From assembly GCA_016790395.1 (NCBI GenBank), contig JAEUPH010000007.1, positions 1 to 38,076 of the forward strand: 38,076 nucleotides of DNA. Direction: 5' to 3'. Shown here one piece after another: positions 20,778-28,181 of this stretch (position 1 is its first letter; each line of letters opens with the position of its first letter). This stretch comes from Rubrivivax sp. (GTDB lineage: Bacteria > Pseudomonadota > Gammaproteobacteria > Burkholderiales > Burkholderiaceae_C). Below the pieces are notes generated by a model. That model had not been told where the DNA came from, did not search any database, and was given only the letters and a program-made list of their open reading frames with translations. The position numbers were made by a program, and so were the translations under genes.

Positions 20778-21692
20778 TCAGGTCGTTGCATCTTCTCCGA
20801 AGAGCTCGAAGACCAGGCCACGCAGCCACTGGTGGGCCGGCGAGCGGTGCACCTTGGCGTGCCAGAAGACATTGATCGCCACTTCCGGCAATGGAACGGG
20901 GTGGGGCCGCCAGCTCAGGTCGAAGGGCTCGACCAGGCTCTCGGCCAGCCGTTCGGTCACCGTGGCCACCATGTCGGTGCTGCGCAGGAGATGCCCCACG
21001 CTGACGAAGTGCGGGATGGTCAGGCGCACGCGGCGTTCGACCCCGGCGCGCCGGATCAGTTCGTCCACCTGGCCATGGCCGGTGCCGGCCGAGACGATGA
21101 CCAGATGTTCGGCCGCCTTGAAGTCGGCCAACGTCAGCCGCTTGCGGTCCAGCGGGTGACCCTTGCGGAAGAGGCACACGTAGCGCTGCCTGAACAGCCG
21201 GCGCTGGAAGAAGCCGGCCTTCAGCTGCGGCAGCGGGCCGATGGCCAGATCGACCTTGCCGGACTCCATGTCCTCGCGCAGGTTGGTCGCCGTGGTTCGC
21301 ACCGTGCTCAGTGAAACGCCTGGGGCTTCCTGCTGCAGCCGCTCGGCCAGCCTGGGCAGGAACACGATCTCGCCGATGTCCGTCATGCCGATGCTCACCG
21401 CGCGCTTCACGCTCGCAGGGTCGAAGCGGCCCTGCTGGTTCAGGCCGCCGTGGATCATGCCCAGCGCGTAGCCGATGGGCTCGGCCATCTGTTCGGCGAA
21501 GGGCGTGGGCACCATGCCGGCGGGCGTGCGCACGAAGAGCTCGTCGCCGAACTGTCGGCGCAGCTTGGCCAAGGTGTTGCTGACGGCCGGCTGCGTGAGG
21601 CCGAGCTTCTCGGCCACCCTGGACACCCGCCTCTCCACCATCAGGTGGTGGAAGAGCACGAGCTGATTGAGGTCAATGTCCGAGAGCTCCAT
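20778..21692 (-). CDS. nagR: LysR-type regulator of the NagR/NahR/DntR group
   Basis: This 304-residue transcription factor has an N-terminal winged helix-turn-helix (about 6-65; SRVAEKLGLTQPAVSNTLAKLR) and a LysR effector-binding domain (about 95-300). The opening (ELSDIDLNQLVLFHHLMVERRVSRVAEKLGLTQ, cited from its first residues ELSDIDLNQL) closely resembles NagR, NahR and DntR. Those use salicylate as inducer and activate naphthalene/salicylate operons. It is divergent from the salicylate 5-hydroxylase/gentisate genes, as nagR is from nagAa in Ralstonia sp. U2. The 98-base gap between them holds inverted repeats suited to LysR binding. Salicylate as the inducer is inferred from relatives and neighbours. 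Confidence 0.9.
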   Translation of the reverse strand: MELSDIDLNQLVLFHHLMVERRVSRVAEKLGLTQPAVSNTLAKLRRQFGDELFVRTPAGMVPTPFAEQMAEPIGYALGMIHGGLNQQGRFDPASVKRAVSIGMTDIGEIVFLPRLAERLQQEAPGVSLSTVRTTATNLREDMESGKVDLAIGPLPQLKAGFFQRRLFRQRYVCLFRKGHPLDRKRLTLADFKAAEHLVIVSAGTGHGQVDELIRRAGVERRVRLTIPHFVSVGHLLRSTDMVATVTERLAESLVEPFDLSWRPHPVPLPEVAINVFWHAKVHRSPAHQWLRGLVFELFGEDATT

Positions 21693-21697
21693 GCCGC

Positions 21698-21723
21698 ATT
21701 CATCACTGCGGGTGATGTATCAC
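21698..21723. promoter_or_regulatory. Candidate LysR (NagR) operator
   Basis: ATCAC (21702-21706) and GTGAT (21712-21716) form an inverted repeat with a 5-base centre that fits the LysR T-N11-A pattern (T21703 to A21715). The same GTGAT also pairs with ATCAC at 21719-21723, making GTGATGTATCAC a second, overlapping palindrome. An ATTCA half-site like that in NahR targets begins at 21698. It lies 6 bases from the regulator start and about 70 before nagAa. Confidence 0.55.
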
Positions 21724-21790
21724 ATTCAAGCCATTCTATTTGCTGAAGTCGGCAGAGACGGAATCATCGGCTTGCCCTTCCGAAGCCGCC

Positions 21791-22777
21791 ATGGACCTCC
21801 TCGTTCAACCGCTCAAGCGCGTGATCCGGGTCGAACCCGGGGCCAACCTGCTGCAGGCCTTGCAGGCCGCGCAGGTGCCGATGTCCTACTCCTGCATGGC
21901 GGGCCGCTGCGGCACCTGCCGCTGCCGGGTGCTGGACGGCGAGGTCATGGAAGGCAGCGGCGAGCGGCAAGGCCCGCTCGACGGCAGCGACAACTTCGTG
22001 CTGGCCTGCCAGACCTACCTCACCGAGCCCTGCACGATCGAGATCCCGGAGCCTGACGACGTGGTGGTGCACCCCGCGCGCACCGTCAAGGCGACGGTGA
22101 CCGGCATCGAGCACCTCACGCACGACATCCTGCGGCTGGTGCTGCGCCCAGCCAAGGCCATGGAGTTCTCACCGGGCCAGTACGTCCAGCTGCAGTTCAC
22201 GCCCGCGCACGTCCGCCCCTATTCGATGGCCGGTCTGTGCGGCGACGGGTCGCTCGAGTTCCATGTGCGCCGGGTGCCGGACGGCCGCGTCACCGGCTAC
22301 ATCGCCCATGACCTCCAGGTCGGCGATGCCGTGAGGGTCAGCGGGCCGCTGGGCTCGGCCTACCTGCGCCGCAAGCACGAAGGGCCGATGCTGTGCGTGG
22401 CCGGGGGCACGGGCCTGGCACCGATCCTCTCCATCCTGCGCGGCGCCATCGCGCAGGGCATGCGCAACCCCATCCACCTGTACTTCGGCGTGCGCTCGCC
22501 GCGCGACGTCTACGGCCTGTCTTGGCTCGAGCACCTGCAGCGCGAACACCCGCGACTGAACGTGCAGGTGGTTCTGGGTTCGGGCGGCAACCCCGCGACG
22601 CAACGCTGCGGGCTGGTCACCGACGCCATCGAGCAGGACCACGGCGACCTGAGCGGCTGGCGCGCCTACCTGTGTGGCTCGCCGCCCATGGTGGAAGCGG
22701 CCACCGTGGTGGCACGCCGCAAGGGCATCGCCGCCGGCCACATCCACGCCGACGCCTTCTACACCCAGGGCACCTGA
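21791..22777 (+). CDS. nagAa: Ferredoxin reductase of salicylate 5-hydroxylase (NagAa-like)
   Basis: This NAD(P)H-dependent flavoprotein passes electrons to the Rieske ferredoxin and then the oxygenase. The 328-residue product has an N-terminal plant-type 2Fe-2S domain with ligands C35, C40, C43 and C73. The FAD domain includes RPYSMAG, and the NAD-binding domain includes AGGTGLAPILSIL and ends YLCGSPPMVEA. Length and layout equal NagAa of naphthalene degraders. ATG 21791 is chosen over an in-frame upstream start at 21740 because the family N-terminus (MDLLVQPLKR) begins there. It is the first gene of the operon; the Shine-Dalgarno is weak. Confidence 0.93.
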   Translation: MDLLVQPLKRVIRVEPGANLLQALQAAQVPMSYSCMAGRCGTCRCRVLDGEVMEGSGERQGPLDGSDNFVLACQTYLTEPCTIEIPEPDDVVVHPARTVKATVTGIEHLTHDILRLVLRPAKAMEFSPGQYVQLQFTPAHVRPYSMAGLCGDGSLEFHVRRVPDGRVTGYIAHDLQVGDAVRVSGPLGSAYLRRKHEGPMLCVAGGTGLAPILSILRGAIAQGMRNPIHLYFGVRSPRDVYGLSWLEHLQREHPRLNVQVVLGSGGNPATQRCGLVTDAIEQDHGDLSGWRAYLCGSPPMVEAATVVARRKGIAAGHIHADAFYTQGT

Positions 22778-22786
22778 GGACACCCC

Positions 22787-23833
22787 ATGCATGCCGAAGA
22801 TCTCCCGCCCGACGCCCTGCGCCAGCGCGCCGACTACTACCAGCGCATCGGCAGCCGCCACATGACGCCGCTGTGGGAAGTGCTGGGCGCCCTGGTGCCA
22901 CCGCACCCGCGTTCGCCGGCAGCGCCGCACCTGTGGCGTTATGCCGAACTGCGGGAACAGGTGCTGGAGGCCGGCCGCCTGATCTCCGCCGAAGAGGCCG
23001 AGCGTCGCGTGCTGATCCTGGAGAACCCGGCGCTCCGTGGCCAGTCCTGCATCACGCAGTCGCTCTACGCCGGCCTGCAGCTCATCCTGCCGGGCGAGGT
23101 GGCCCCGGCGCACCGCCACACCCAGTCGGCGCTGCGCCTGGTGCTCGACGGCGAAGGCGCCTACTCGGCCGTCGACGGCGAGCGCACCACCATGCGCCGC
23201 GGCGACTTCATCATCACGCCGTCCTGGACCTGGCACGACCACGGCAATCTCGGCGACCAGCCGGTGGTGTGGCTGGACGGCCTGGACATCCCGATCGTGC
23301 GCTTCCTGGACGCCGGTTTCGCCGAACGCAGCGAACAACGGTCCCAGGCGCCGCTGCGGCCCGAAGGCGACGCGCTGGCGCGCTATGGCGCCAACATGCT
23401 GCCGCTGGACTACCAGCCCCGGCCGATGGACCCGACGCGGGTCTTCGTCTACCCCTTCGAGCGCACGAAGGCGGCGCTCGTCGGCATCTCCAGCGGCACG
23501 CCGGACGCGCACCACGGCTTCAAGCTGCGCTACGTGAACCCGGCCACCGGGGCCTCGCCGATGCCGACCACCGGCGCCTTCGCGCAGCGCCTGCCGGCCG
23601 GCTTCGAGACGAAGCCCGTGCGCTGCACCGACGGCACGGTGCACGTCTGCCTGGAAGGCGAAGGCGAGGTGCGCGTGGGTGACAGGACCTGGCGCTTCCA
23701 GGAGAGCGACGTGTTCGTCGTGCCGTCCTGGCACGCGCTGCAACTGCGGGCCGACCGCGACGCGGTGCTGTTCAGCTTTTCCGACCGACCCGTGCAGCAG
23801 GCGCTGGGGCTGTGGCGCGAGGAGCGCCAGTGA
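22787..23833 (+). CDS. nagI: Gentisate 1,2-dioxygenase
   Basis: This Fe(II)-dependent ring-cleavage enzyme opens gentisate (2,5-dihydroxybenzoate) to maleylpyruvate. The 348-residue product is a bicupin of the usual family length. The N-terminal cupin shows the iron ligands H109 and H111 (APAHRHTQSA) and H150 (WTWHDHG). A second cupin (about 275-335, CLEGEGEVRVGD to FVVPSWHAL) follows. GAGGA lies 6 bases before the ATG. In Ralstonia sp. U2 nagI lies apart from nagAa; here it sits between the reductase and the oxygenase, a different order. Confidence 0.95.
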   Translation: MHAEDLPPDALRQRADYYQRIGSRHMTPLWEVLGALVPPHPRSPAAPHLWRYAELREQVLEAGRLISAEEAERRVLILENPALRGQSCITQSLYAGLQLILPGEVAPAHRHTQSALRLVLDGEGAYSAVDGERTTMRRGDFIITPSWTWHDHGNLGDQPVVWLDGLDIPIVRFLDAGFAERSEQRSQAPLRPEGDALARYGANMLPLDYQPRPMDPTRVFVYPFERTKAALVGISSGTPDAHHGFKLRYVNPATGASPMPTTGAFAQRLPAGFETKPVRCTDGTVHVCLEGEGEVRVGDRTWRFQESDVFVVPSWHALQLRADRDAVLFSFSDRPVQQALGLWREERQ

Positions 23834-23856
23834 CCCACGACGCTTCGAGGACTCCC

Positions 23857-24552
23857 ATGAGACTCGCTCTCGAAGCCCCTGCACTTCGCACGCTGACGAT
23901 CGCCGGCCGTGACGAGCGATTCCCCGTCAACCGCGTCTTCTGCGTCGGCCGCAACTATGCCGCCCACGCCCGCGAGATGGGCAAGGACCCGGACCGCGAG
24001 CCGCCGTTCTTCTTCATGAAGCCTGCGGCGGCCGTGGTCGATGCGGCACAGCCTGCGAGCGTGACCTATCCGCCGAAGACGAAGAACTACCACCATGAGA
24101 TCGAACTCGTCGTGGCCATCGGCCGCGGCGGGCGCGACATCCCGGTGGCCCTGGCGCTGGCGCATGTCTACGGCTATGCGGTGGGCCTGGACATGACGCG
24201 GCGCGACCTGCAGCTGGAAGCGCGTGACCAGGGCCGGCCCTGGGAGTTCGGCAAGTCCTTCGCGTGGTCGGCGCCCATCGGCGCGCTGCACCGGGCGCAG
24301 GACATCGGGCACCCCTTGGCCGCCGCGATCACGCTCACCGTGAACGGCCAGGCGCGCCAGCAGTCCGACATCGCCAAGCTGATCTGGTCGGTGTCGGCGT
24401 GCGTGGCCGTCCTGTCCGCGTACGAAGCGCTGGAGCCGGGCGACCTGATCATGACCGGCACGCCCGAGGGCGTAGGCGCGGTGATGGCCGGCGACCTGAT
24501 GCGCGGCGAAGTGCAGGGGCTGGGCGCCATTGAGGTGCGCGTCACCGGCTGA
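23857..24552 (+). CDS. nagK: Fumarylpyruvate hydrolase (FAH family, NagK-like)
   Basis: This 231-residue enzyme of the fumarylacetoacetate hydrolase superfamily should split fumarylpyruvate to fumarate and pyruvate, completing the gentisate pathway. Motifs are FCVGRNYAAHAREMG, FFFMKPAAAV, the metal-binding HHEIELVVAIG, GYAVGLDMTRRDLQ, GKSFAWSAPIG and MTGTPEGVG. ATG 23857 has GAGGA about 5 bases upstream; an earlier in-frame ATG-less extension is rejected. No maleylpyruvate isomerase gene (nagL) accompanies it. Either that enzyme is encoded elsewhere or this protein hydrolyses maleylpyruvate directly; the sequence alone does not decide. Confidence 0.9.
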   Translation: MRLALEAPALRTLTIAGRDERFPVNRVFCVGRNYAAHAREMGKDPDREPPFFFMKPAAAVVDAAQPASVTYPPKTKNYHHEIELVVAIGRGGRDIPVALALAHVYGYAVGLDMTRRDLQLEARDQGRPWEFGKSFAWSAPIGALHRAQDIGHPLAAAITLTVNGQARQQSDIAKLIWSVSACVAVLSAYEALEPGDLIMTGTPEGVGAVMAGDLMRGEVQGLGAIEVRVTG

Positions 24553-24596
24553 AGAGCGGCAAGCGCCGTCCGCTTCGAACCCCAAGGAGACAAGCC

Positions 24597-25856
24597 ATGA
24601 ACGAGACATCCGCGGTCTTCCCCGAGCAGCCCGTGTGGGAGGGCGATGGCACGCACCGCATCCCCTTCCTCAGCTACACCAGCGACGAGCTGTACAAGCG
24701 CGAACTGGAGCGCTTCTTCTACAAGGGCCACTGGTGCTACGTGGGCCTGGAGGCCGAGGTGCCTAATCCGGGCGACTACAAGCGCACCGCGATCGGCGAG
24801 CGCTCGGTGATCCTCTCGCGCGACGCCGAAGGCGGGCTGAACGTCATCGAGAACGTCTGCGCCCACCGGGGCATGCGCTTCTGCCGCGAGCGGCACGGCA
24901 ACCGCAAGGACTTCGTCTGCCCGTACCACCAGTGGAGCTACACGCTCAGGGGCGATCTCCTGGGCGTGCCCTTCCGCCGCGGCGTCAAGCAGGACGGCCA
25001 GGTGCACGGCGGCATGCCGGCGGACTTCCAGACCTCGGATCACCACCTGACGAAGCTGAAGGTCGCCGCGCGGGGCGGTGTGGTCTTCGCGTCGTTCGAC
25101 CCCGACGTCGAACCCTTCGAGGACTACCTCGGCCCCACCATCCTGGGCTATTTCGACCGCCTCTTCAACGGCCGCCGGCTCAAGATCCTGGGCTACAACC
25201 GCCAGCGCATTCCGGGCAATTGGAAGCTGATGCAGGAGAACATCAAGGACCCCTACCACCCGGGTCTGCTGCACACCTGGTTCGTCACCTTCGGTCTCTG
25301 GCGCGCCGACAACAAGTCGCAGCTGCGCATGGACGGCAAGCACCGCCATGCGGCGATGATCTCCACGCGAGGCGCCGCCGGCAAGGCGGACCAGGTGACG
25401 CAGGTGGCGAGCTTCAAGGCCGAGATGAAGCTGCACGACCCGAGCTTCATCGACATCGTGCCCGAGCCCTGGTGGGGCGGGCCCACGGCGGTGATGACCA
25501 CGATCTTCCCGAGTGTGATCCTGCAGCAGCAGGTCAACAGCGTGTCGACGCGGCACATCCAGCCCACCGGGCACGGCAGCTTCGACTTCGTCTGGACGCA
25601 TTTCGGTTTCGAGGACGACGACGAAGCGATGACGCAGCGCCGCCTGACGCAGGCCAACCTCTTCGGCCCGGCCGGCTTCGTCTCGGCGGACGACGGCGAG
25701 GTGATCGAGTTCAGCCAGCAGGCCTTCGAGAGCAAGCCTTTCCACCGTGCCGTGGCGGAACTGGGTGGCCGCGAGGTGGAGAACACCGAACACATGGTCA
25801 CGGAGACGCTGATCCGCGGCATGTACCGCTACTGGCGGAACGTGATGGAAGCGTGA
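24597..25856 (+). CDS. nagG: Salicylate 5-hydroxylase, large (alpha) subunit
   Basis: This Rieske non-heme iron oxygenase subunit should convert salicylate to gentisate. The 419-residue product has a Rieske centre with C88/H90 (VCAHRG) and C108/H111 (CPYHQWSY). The catalytic domain shows the mononuclear iron motif EN-x2-D-x2-H-x4-H (E214, N215, D218, H221, H226). The opening (LYKRELERFFYKGHWCYVGLEAE, from LYKRELERFF) is like NagG of Ralstonia sp. U2. A strong AAGGAGA lies 6 bases before the ATG. The substrate is inferred from the gentisate genes beside it and the NagR-like regulator; other substituted benzoates remain possible. Confidence 0.9.
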   Translation: MNETSAVFPEQPVWEGDGTHRIPFLSYTSDELYKRELERFFYKGHWCYVGLEAEVPNPGDYKRTAIGERSVILSRDAEGGLNVIENVCAHRGMRFCRERHGNRKDFVCPYHQWSYTLRGDLLGVPFRRGVKQDGQVHGGMPADFQTSDHHLTKLKVAARGGVVFASFDPDVEPFEDYLGPTILGYFDRLFNGRRLKILGYNRQRIPGNWKLMQENIKDPYHPGLLHTWFVTFGLWRADNKSQLRMDGKHRHAAMISTRGAAGKADQVTQVASFKAEMKLHDPSFIDIVPEPWWGGPTAVMTTIFPSVILQQQVNSVSTRHIQPTGHGSFDFVWTHFGFEDDDEAMTQRRLTQANLFGPAGFVSADDGEVIEFSQQAFESKPFHRAVAELGGREVENTEHMVTETLIRGMYRYWRNVMEA

Positions 25857-25870
25857 TGGAGGCCCGGACC

Positions 25871-26353
25871 ATGGCGACGAACCTGAACTTCGAAGACTGG
25901 CTGGCCCTGAACCAGCTCTACGCCGACTACGCGAGCGCCGTCGACTCCGGGCACTGGGACCTCTGGCCCGAGTTCTTCACCGACGACTGCGTCTACCGCC
26001 TGCAGCCGCGCGAGAACCACGAGCGCGGCTTCCCGCTGGCGACGCTGGCCTTCACCAGCAAGGGCATGCTGAAGGACCGTGTCTACGGCATCCAGGAAAC
26101 GCTGTTCCACGACCCCTACTACCAGCGCCACGTGGTCGGCACGCCGGCCGTGCGCGAGGCGGCCGAAGGGCGATTCCGCTGCGAGGCCAACTACGCGGTC
26201 TTCCGCACCAAGCTGTCGGACGCCTCGACGGTGTTCAACGTCGGCCGCTATCTCGACCTCGTCGTGCGCACGCCGGCCGGCCTGAAGTTCGCATCGCGCG
26301 AGTGCATCTACGACTCCGAGATGATCCCCAACTCCATCATCTACCCCATCTGA
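25871..26353 (+). CDS. nagH: Salicylate 5-hydroxylase, small (beta) subunit
   Basis: This 160-residue protein belongs to the ring-hydroxylating oxygenase beta-subunit family (SnoaL/NTF2-like fold), which stabilises the alpha subunit. It shows FEDWLALNQLYADYASAVD, WPEFFTDDCVYRLQPREN and a C-terminal ASRECIYDSEMIPNSIIYPI block. An ATG at 25856 overlaps the nagG stop and would add five residues. ATG 25871 is preferred because GGAGG stands 8 bases before it and the length then matches known NagH. The nagG-nagH-nagAb order equals that of Ralstonia sp. U2. Confidence 0.9.
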   Translation: MATNLNFEDWLALNQLYADYASAVDSGHWDLWPEFFTDDCVYRLQPRENHERGFPLATLAFTSKGMLKDRVYGIQETLFHDPYYQRHVVGTPAVREAAEGRFRCEANYAVFRTKLSDASTVFNVGRYLDLVVRTPAGLKFASRECIYDSEMIPNSIIYPI

Positions 26354-26360
26354 GGCCGCC

Positions 26361-26678
26361 ATGAGCACGACGAACTGGGTCGACGCGCTGTCGGCCGCCG
26401 ACCTGCCCACCGATGACGTCCAGGGCCTGCTGATCGCCGGCCGTGACATCGCGATCTACACCGTGGGCGACGAGGTCTTCGCCACCGACAACCTCTGCAC
26501 CCACGGCCACGCGCGCCTGTGCGACGGCTTCCTGGACGGCCACGAGATCGAGTGCCCGCTGCACCAGGGCAGGTTCGACGTGCGCGACGGCCGGCCGACC
26601 TGCGCGCCGGTCACCGAACCGGTGCGCAGCTACCCGGTGAAGGTGGAGGGCGGCAGGGTCTTCCTGCAACTGGACTGA
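26361..26678 (+). CDS. nagAb: Rieske 2Fe-2S ferredoxin of salicylate 5-hydroxylase (NagAb-like)
   Basis: This 105-residue ferredoxin shuttles electrons from the NagAa-like reductase to the NagGH-like oxygenase. The Rieske ligands are C46 and H48 (NLCTHGHARLCDG), and C65 and H68 (ECPLHQGRFDV). It begins 7 bases after nagH and is the last gene of the operon. In naphthalene degraders this ferredoxin also serves naphthalene dioxygenase (nagAc/nagAd), but those genes are absent here, so it is dedicated to the hydroxylase. It ends 3 bases from the stop of the convergent dadA-like gene. Confidence 0.92.
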   Translation: MSTTNWVDALSAADLPTDDVQGLLIAGRDIAIYTVGDEVFATDNLCTHGHARLCDGFLDGHEIECPLHQGRFDVRDGRPTCAPVTEPVRSYPVKVEGGRVFLQLD

Positions 26679-26681
26679 GGC

Positions 26682-27938
26682 TCAGCCGCCCGCGAAGGCG
26701 AAGTCCACCTCCGGCCGCAGCCCGCTGACGATGCGCGCGATGCTCTTGCCCGAGCCGCAGGCGTGTGTCCAGCCCAGGGTGCCGTGGCCGGTGTTGAGGA
26801 ACAGACGCTTGAACTTCGAGCGGCCGATGATCGGCACGTTGCTGGGCGTGGCCGGGCGCAGCCCCGTCCAGAACTGGGCCCGGCCGGCGTCGCCGGCGCC
26901 AGGGAACAGCTGCTCGGCGCGCTGGACGATCGCCTCGCAGCGCACGCGGTTGAGGTCGCGGTCGTAGCCGTTCAGTTCGGCCGTGCCGGCGATGCGCAGG
27001 CGGTCGCCCAGCCGCGAGAACACCAGCTTGTACTCGTCGTCGGTCAGCGACACCTGGTGCGCCATGGAAGCGTCCTTCACCGGCATCGTCACCGAGTAGC
27101 CCTTGGCCGGGTAGATGGGCAGCTCGATGCCCAGCGGCTTCGCGACCAGCGGCGACAGGCTGCCCATGGCCAGCACGTAGGCATCGGCGCGCAGGCGCTG
27201 GAAGCGTCCTTCGCTGTCGGTGGCCTCGACATGGTCGATGTCGCCGCCGGCCTCGCGCAGTGCCGTCACGGTGTGGCTCATCAGGAACTCCACGCCGTCC
27301 TTCTCGCAGCGCTTGACCAGTTCGCGCGCGAAGCGATGGGCGTCGCCCGACTCGTCCTGCGCCGTGTAGGTGGCGCCGGCCAGCTGCGGACGGATGTGCC
27401 GCAGCGCCGGCTCCAGCCGCACCGCCTCGTCGGCGGAGATCACCTGTCGGTCGCAGCCCAGCGCGCGCATCTGCTCGGCGGGTGCGGCGGCAGCGTCGAA
27501 CTCCTTCTGGCTGGTGTAGAAGTGCAGGATGCCCTGAGCGCGTTCGTCGTACGAGAGGCCGCGGTCGCGGCGCAGCTGCTGCAGGGTGTCGCGGCTGTAG
27601 GTGCCCAGGCGCACGATCTGCTCGATGTTGTGCCGCGTGCGCGCCGGCGTGCACTCGCGCAGGAAGCGCAGGCCCCACAGCCACTGGCGCAGGTCGGCCC
27701 GCAGGCGGAACAGCAGCGGCGCGTCTTCCTGCCCCAGCCACTTCAGCACCTTCAGCGGTGCGCCCGGGTTGGCCCAGGGTTCGGCATGGCTGACGGAGAT
27801 CTGGCCGCCGTTGGCAAAGCTGGTCTCCGCCGCGGGCGATGCCTGGCGGTCGACGACGCTGACCTCATGGCCCTGCTGGCGCAGGAAGTAGGCCGAAGTG
27901 ACGCCGAGCAGGCCGGCGCCGAGGACGATGACTTTCAT
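26682..27938 (-). CDS. dadA: D-amino acid dehydrogenase (DadA-like FAD oxidoreductase)
   Basis: This 418-residue FAD protein is of the DAO family and DadA length. It starts with the dinucleotide-binding GAGLLG (7-12) and the following acidic strand end (VVDRQ), then ETSFANGGQISVSHAEPWA. The C-terminal GLRPATPSNVPIIG and TGHGTLGWTHACGSG are DadA hallmarks. The reaction is oxidative deamination of D-amino acids, passing electrons to the respiratory chain. A tandem glycine riboswitch controls it, which suggests glycine handling; glycine itself or a glycine-derived signal may be the relevant link. GGAG is 8 bases before the ATG and can be paired in two ways. Confidence 0.92.
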   Translation of the reverse strand: MKVIVLGAGLLGVTSAYFLRQQGHEVSVVDRQASPAAETSFANGGQISVSHAEPWANPGAPLKVLKWLGQEDAPLLFRLRADLRQWLWGLRFLRECTPARTRHNIEQIVRLGTYSRDTLQQLRRDRGLSYDERAQGILHFYTSQKEFDAAAAPAEQMRALGCDRQVISADEAVRLEPALRHIRPQLAGATYTAQDESGDAHRFARELVKRCEKDGVEFLMSHTVTALREAGGDIDHVEATDSEGRFQRLRADAYVLAMGSLSPLVAKPLGIELPIYPAKGYSVTMPVKDASMAHQVSLTDDEYKLVFSRLGDRLRIAGTAELNGYDRDLNRVRCEAIVQRAEQLFPGAGDAGRAQFWTGLRPATPSNVPIIGRSKFKRLFLNTGHGTLGWTHACGSGKSIARIVSGLRPEVDFAFAGG

Positions 27939-27977
27939 GGGAGCAACTCCAGTCTTGACACTGAGTGGGCCGCTCCC
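27939..27977 (-). promoter_or_regulatory. Putative expression platform of the glycine riboswitch
   Basis: On the minus strand GGGAGC (27977-27972), right after the second aptamer, can pair with GCTCCC (27944-27939), which ends at the dadA ATG. The same CTCC (27943-27940) can instead pair with the Shine-Dalgarno GGAG (27950-27947) across a 3-base loop. These exclusive pairings could hide or free the ribosome binding site. No T run is present, so translational control is more likely than termination; this is inference. Confidence 0.4.
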
Positions 27978-27978
27978 C

Positions 27979-28170
27979 CTGTCCTTGGTACCTGAGAGAT
28001 TCAGCGCAGCGGGCGGACAGCCCGGGCCTTGCTCCTTCGGTGCGCCACGACGAACGTGGCGTCTCTCCAGACGGCGATGGTGGTGTGCAGTACGGGACCT
28101 GAGCGTGCATGGGAGATTGCGCCTTCGGTGGCCACGCGTCGGCTTGCTCGCCGCGTGGCACTCTCCTGCG
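27979..28170 (-). promoter_or_regulatory. Tandem glycine riboswitch (two aptamers)
   Basis: Read on the minus strand, two glycine aptamers follow each other. Aptamer 1 (about 28170-28086) starts GCAGGAGAG, has a GC-rich arm, then CACCGAAGGCGCAA (28130-28117) and GCTCAGG, closing with CTGC. Aptamer 2 (about 28070-27979) starts CTGGAGAG, has CACCGAAGGAGCAA (28042-28029) and ends CTCTCAGGTACCAAGGACAG (27998-27979). These blocks are the conserved core of the gcvT-type glycine riboswitch. The linker is about 15 bases. The 5' end is only about 12 bases after the amidohydrolase stop, and dadA follows 40 bases after the second aptamer. Confidence 0.93.
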
Positions 28171-28181
28171 GTGAACGGGGT

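Noticed and set aside
21791..26678. Naphthalene degradation operon
   Set aside because: Genes for naphthalene dioxygenase alpha/beta subunits, dihydrodiol dehydrogenase and later steps are absent; only the salicylate and gentisate steps are here.
26670..26690. CTGA/TCAG inverted repeat between nagAb and dadA as a terminator
   Set aside because: Only a 4-bp stem formed by the two stop regions and no T run; too weak to call.
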